Assembly: GCA_964036275.1 (NCBI GenBank) | Contig: OZ038433.1 | Span: 806,001-870,000, forward strand | From: Litoditis marina | Taxonomy: Eukaryota; Nematoda; Chromadorea; Rhabditida; Rhabditidae | Direction: 5' to 3' | DNA length: 64,000 nucleotides | Shown: positions 59,999-64,000 of the stretch, piece by piece | How positions within the stretch are numbered: position 1 is the stretch's first letter | Layout of the letters: each line of letters starts with the position of its first letter | Program-made: the position numbers and the translations under genes | The notes under the pieces: generated by a model | Seen by the model: only the letters and a program-made list of their open reading frames with translations | The model's database searches: none | What the model was told of the DNA's origin: nothing

Positions 59999-62214
59999 CT
60001 AATGAAGAGCTGGAGAAGGTGAAGTTAGACAAGGCTAGAGATAGTGGTAACTGGGAGACGCAGAAATAGGATAAAGAAAACAAAAAGGATCAGAATGAAC
60101 TGCAAAGTGGGGGAGTAGTATCGAAAGTTTCTGCAAAAACAAAATCAGTTTCAAAAACTTATAACAATTGATGTGCTCGACTTTTGACGAGAAAGATTGG
60201 CGAGATACAGAAACAAGGGTGTGGGTGTCAAGGATACGCAGACTGTATAATCAACTAAACCCATTGCTGAAGAGCCAGCTCCACAGAAGGAACTTCTGGA
60301 ACAGAACTGACTACACCAGTACGCGCTAGGCATAGAAAATACGCCATTGCAATGAATGAAAAGAGTATGTATTATATGTGTAGACAGTAAGAATAACTAG
60401 TAGTAGATCGAGTAGAAATGTTCTTTGAACTCAGAGAAGACAGTTGAGCCACCAGACGAGCAACGTGCAGGTAGCGCTACTGCAGGGCGGGGGGCGGGCA
60501 CCCGCGGTTTATCGCGGTTTACAATGAAAACAGCCATCATGGTCTCTGCTCTATGAAGATTGGAAGACAAACAAGTTCCTTTGGTCGCCAGATATCTGGT
60601 CAGAAAATGAGACCATCGAGCAAGATGCAATATGATGAGGCAGCTCATTGATAACCTAGTCGCGGAACTCGTGTGAGCTTCCCGCTTCTCTGGGCCCTCC
60701 TTATCAGCACACTATTGCTGTGCTATAACGTCCCACCGTAGGGAATTTTGACTTAGTGAATACGGCTGGAAAGAAGTTATATATAGAAGCTGGAGGCCAA
60801 ATTATTTCAGATTTTTCTACTCTATCGCTTCCGTACCCAAAATGAAGTTCTCAGTTTAAATTTATCTCTTGAATGTTTTATGGTTCACTACTTCATAAGA
60901 AGGCAAGTTTTCTTCTAAAACACAGTAAATCGAGATCAAACGACAAATTTTTCTCATGCATTTTGAAACATTTTTCTCTCAGGAATCTTGAATTTCAGAA
61001 AGAGGTCGCAACGCAACAGACAATTGAACAGAAGTAGATGTAATAGTCACGTGGAACGTGGAGCGAGATCAGGCGGTCTCGGAGAATTTCACAGGTTTCA
61101 CTTGATATTGCATTTGACCAAACGTATTTGCTCTTTTCTGTGAGCTGTGAGAAACACTAAGCATCCTCAAATAAGGTGTACTCATGAAAATAACGAAAAA
61201 GTGCACCGTTTAAATGAAAATGACTAGTTGGAAAAGAAAACTATATGAGGGAGGAAGGTAAATGGCGCTACTCGAGATACGTGACCCGGTTGATAGCATC
61301 TAATTCGAGGCAAGTGAGGCATAGCACCTATGGATAGGCAATAACGACTAGTTGTCGGTGGAATAAAAGTTGACAAAAGAAGAAAGAAGTTTAACTGGCA
61401 GCTGAATAACATCAAAAGGTAGATAGAGTGCGAGACTTTTAGCTCAGGTGTAGGTATCAATTGCTACATTGCACAAGTCATTTTGTCGAGTTCTCAACAG
61501 TATCATTATATTTGATTGCGGAAAAACTGTTATAAATTAGCACGATACCACAAACATGAGAAGATTGAAATTTTGGGTTACTCAATTGTGACCCGGAGTT
61601 ATAGAAATGCTGTAAATCAGACCTAATTCCGTAATTAGTACCCGGGAGGAGAGCGAGCAACATCTCAGCCCAATTACGAGTGGTAATGAGGTATTAGCCA
61701 TAGAACTGGTTAAAAATGCATGAGAAAAATACAGTTATTCAGATAAAATCTATGCTCAAAACTCAAATACAAAATGAATTTGAGCGTGAACGCATGTGAT
61801 ACAACGTGGATGTGATTAAAATGATATTTTAGGATGATGAACAATTTATCTCAGAGATTTGAGCAAGTTTCATGTAAACACTGATTTTTGAATTCATCAC
61901 TCCATACACCAAATCTGTGTAGTTAGCGGACTTTGTAGACGTATTTTTCATAATTCTACACGTGTACTGTCCTGACTATTGTTCGAGTTTGCTTGTGTAT
62001 TTTACTATGTTCTTTTTCTTTGATCAATTGTATCCAAGTTATTCTGTGTTTAGTTTTTTCTTTCTCGTTTAGCGCACCTCGTAGTGCATCAAATAAATAA
62101 AATAAATAAATGTATCGAACATCAGACATACGTATGAGTATCATGCTTGCCACAAAAAACGGCAAACAGAGATTAGTAAGAGGTCGGCGGGATTTAGAGC
62201 GGTGACAATAAACA

Positions 62215-62400
62215 GAGGAAAGAGAGAGAGAGAGAGGGGGAGAGAGAAAGAGAACGAGAGAGAGAGAAGAGAGAGAGAGAAAGAGAGAATAAAAGAGAGA
62301 AGAGAGAGAAAAGAGGGAGAGAGAGAAAGAGAACGAGAGAGAGAAGAGAGAGAAGAGAGAGAAGAGAGAGAAGAGAGTGAAGAGAGAGAGAAGAAAAAAG
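62215..62400. repeat. Long GA-rich microsatellite
   Basis: AGAGAGAGAGAGAAGAGAGAGA-type sequence, interrupted and internally duplicated. It accounts for the Ser/Leu/Phe-rich minus-strand and Arg/Glu-rich plus-strand reading frames here. Confidence 0.9.
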
Positions 62401-63104
62401 TAATATGAAATAAGCTGGCAAGAGAGACAAACTGTCGCAGCGAAGGTGAGAAGAAACGGGACGAGAGCTGCTGCGCTAGCACCGCCGAAAGAAACGCACA
62501 TGCTTTGCACGTGAATGCACACACGGGAGAGAGAAATTGTTCAAGAAATCAAGAAAGAAATCGTAGGAGTACGATAACGGGGTCGTAAAGGACAAAGTGA
62601 AAAGGCGGGGAGAATGTTGCGAGAGTTGTTGCAAAAGAAGACATTGTTGTTTTATTGGTGAGAGAAGGAGACTACTATGCCGGAATGGAGATAGACGTGT
62701 TTTAAGAAGTTTATAGTACTACCAATTGTTAGTGTCCCAGAAAGAAATGAAACTAACAGTTTATAAGCATGGCATAAGTTTGCCATACTTCCTTTCGGTA
62801 TGTACAGCAAATCATCAGGTTTGATACGTTGATCAAACGTGAACAGTGAGTTGGAAAGTCCTGCGAAGTTGAAAGCTGAAAGGGTACCGCCATCGCAAAG
62901 TAGCAGATGTGAAGTACCACCCAATTTGACCATTTGCTGTATTCAGGCAAGGATACCACTAGATGCAGTAGATACTATTTTACGTTGACTTGACCCGATA
63001 CTTGTGTGCTGACTTGAGAGAAACTGACGAAAGTTGAGGAGAAATTAGCTGGAAAAGCCCTACTCAGCCTCTTTGGAAGGTAGAATAGTGTGATAGTTTT
63101 CGGT

Positions 63105-63366
63105 GAATTCTATATCTAACCGGGTTTTTAGGTAACCTAACCCTTTTTTGGTAACCTATTTTTCAGGTTACCTCGGTAGGTAACCGGTTGGTAACCTAAA
63201 ATGAAAAACCGGTTACCTGTTTTTCTAACGCAAATTGTGGTTTTTACCGTTAGTTTGAATGGTAACCGGATTTCAGTTTTAGGTTACTTTCAGGTTACCT
63301 ACCAAGGTAACCTCAAAAACAGGTTACCAAAAAAGGGTTAGGTTACCTAAAAACCCGGTTAGTTGT
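63105..63366. repeat. GGTTACC-rich palindrome (family E), copy 2
   Basis: Ends ATATCTAACCGGGTTTTTAG and CTAAAAACCCGGTTAGTTG. The interior is built from GGTTACCT and AGGTAACC words. It is longer and more regular than copy 1. Confidence 0.8.
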
Positions 63367-64000
63367 AGAATTGGCCATAGTTTTCTACCCAAAACGTTGT
63401 TTATGGTTGGGGTGAGATAGCGTCTGTTCGTAAGAAAACAACCGATGCCGCCCGCCCCCACTTGCACCCAAGACGCACCCAGTGCCGATAAAGATGAATC
63501 AGGAGATATGGTAGTGATCAACAGAATTGCTATGTTAACCATAGTGAAATGACAAAGTTCTTTTTCCTATGCAGATATATGTACTTGTTTTGTATTGATG
63601 TTTGCTTAAAACTACAAATAGTTTGTACACGTCTATTCGATCTAGCAAATGTTACTGCAGTTTTCTTATCATCGGTCGCACGAAGAGTGGAAAATTTTGC
63701 AGGTGAAGTCTCGAATGCTCGGATTTCTATCTGAAAAACATATAAAAATTGGTATAGAACAAACATTGCTTGATGCTCTGTTAGTATACTGCGGCTAGCG
63801 GCAGCTTGTCTATTTCACCTAAACCCACTATAATCGAATTTACTGTTTTCTTGTTGCTCGTGGAAACGTTTACCACTGAGCCAGTACACTTATATGCACC
63901 AGAAAATAAGAGTGATCACTTTTCGGACCGCGCACCAATTGACAGCCTCGTCTGATTAGCTACATCAATTTTAGCGCTTTTTCATCAAAGAAAGTCGAGC

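Larger units (their letters stand above)
59999..64000. other. Region without a recognised gene
   Basis: It contains the presumed PPP1R3-like promoter/5' UTR, a GA-rich low-complexity tract (62215-62400) and a GGTTACC palindrome (63105-63366). Minus-strand stretches near 62755-62940, 63400-63520 and 63640-63733 read without stops and look mildly coding-like, but I cannot match them to any family or join them confidently. Confidence 0.45.

Noticed and set aside
61956..62524. Minus-strand 188-codon Ser/Leu/Phe-rich frame
   Set aside because: Its core is the GA-repeat tract, which is open by composition; no domain, and no splice context supports it.

Overview
This is a window of animal nuclear DNA. 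It carries four intron-rich, conserved protein genes and many AT-rich introns packed with short transposon relics. Intron boundaries are mostly GT...(T)TTCAG and exons are small (about 50-250 bp). The calcium-channel protein resembles nematode EGL-19, and the single LTR element looks like the nematode type that carries gag plus an envelope-like gene. I therefore favour a nematode or other ecdysozoan. The species cannot be named from sequence alone.

Layout. (1) Plus strand, entering from the left edge to 26702: 33 exons of an L-type (Cav1) voltage-gated calcium channel alpha-1 subunit. They run from the voltage sensor of domain II to the stop codon, and the 5' half of the gene lies outside the window. 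(2) Minus strand, 32950 to 28141: eight exons of a TIMMDC1-like Tim17-family protein of mitochondrial complex I assembly, convergent with the channel gene. (3) Minus strand, about 52438 to 33836: 42-43 exons of GTF3C1, the largest TFIIIC subunit (RNA polymerase III transcription). The reading frame stays open through every junction, but the N-terminal part (about 400 residues in the human protein) was not found. (4) Minus strand, 59998 to 55970: seven exons of a PPP1R3-type glycogen-targeting subunit of protein phosphatase 1, with RVxF and CBM21 signatures. From 60 to 64 kb I recognise no gene; there is a long GA-repeat tract, a GGTTACC palindrome and a few coding-like stretches.

The four genes are unrelated housekeeping or excitability genes and do not form a functional cluster.

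The most unusual content is mobile. An almost intact LTR retrotransposon (LTRs 352 bp, two differences) sits in a channel intron and has lost pol while keeping gag and envelope-like reading frames. A family of three long elements (1.1-1.8 kb) each begins with a giant hairpin (arms 151-200 bp, perfect or nearly so) and ends in a shared GC-rich palindrome; the two arms of each copy share copy-specific changes, as if one arm is repeatedly rewritten from the other. At least six families of short palindromic MITE-like repeats also fill the introns. In the last channel intron the 3' splice acceptor and exon start appear three times in tandem.
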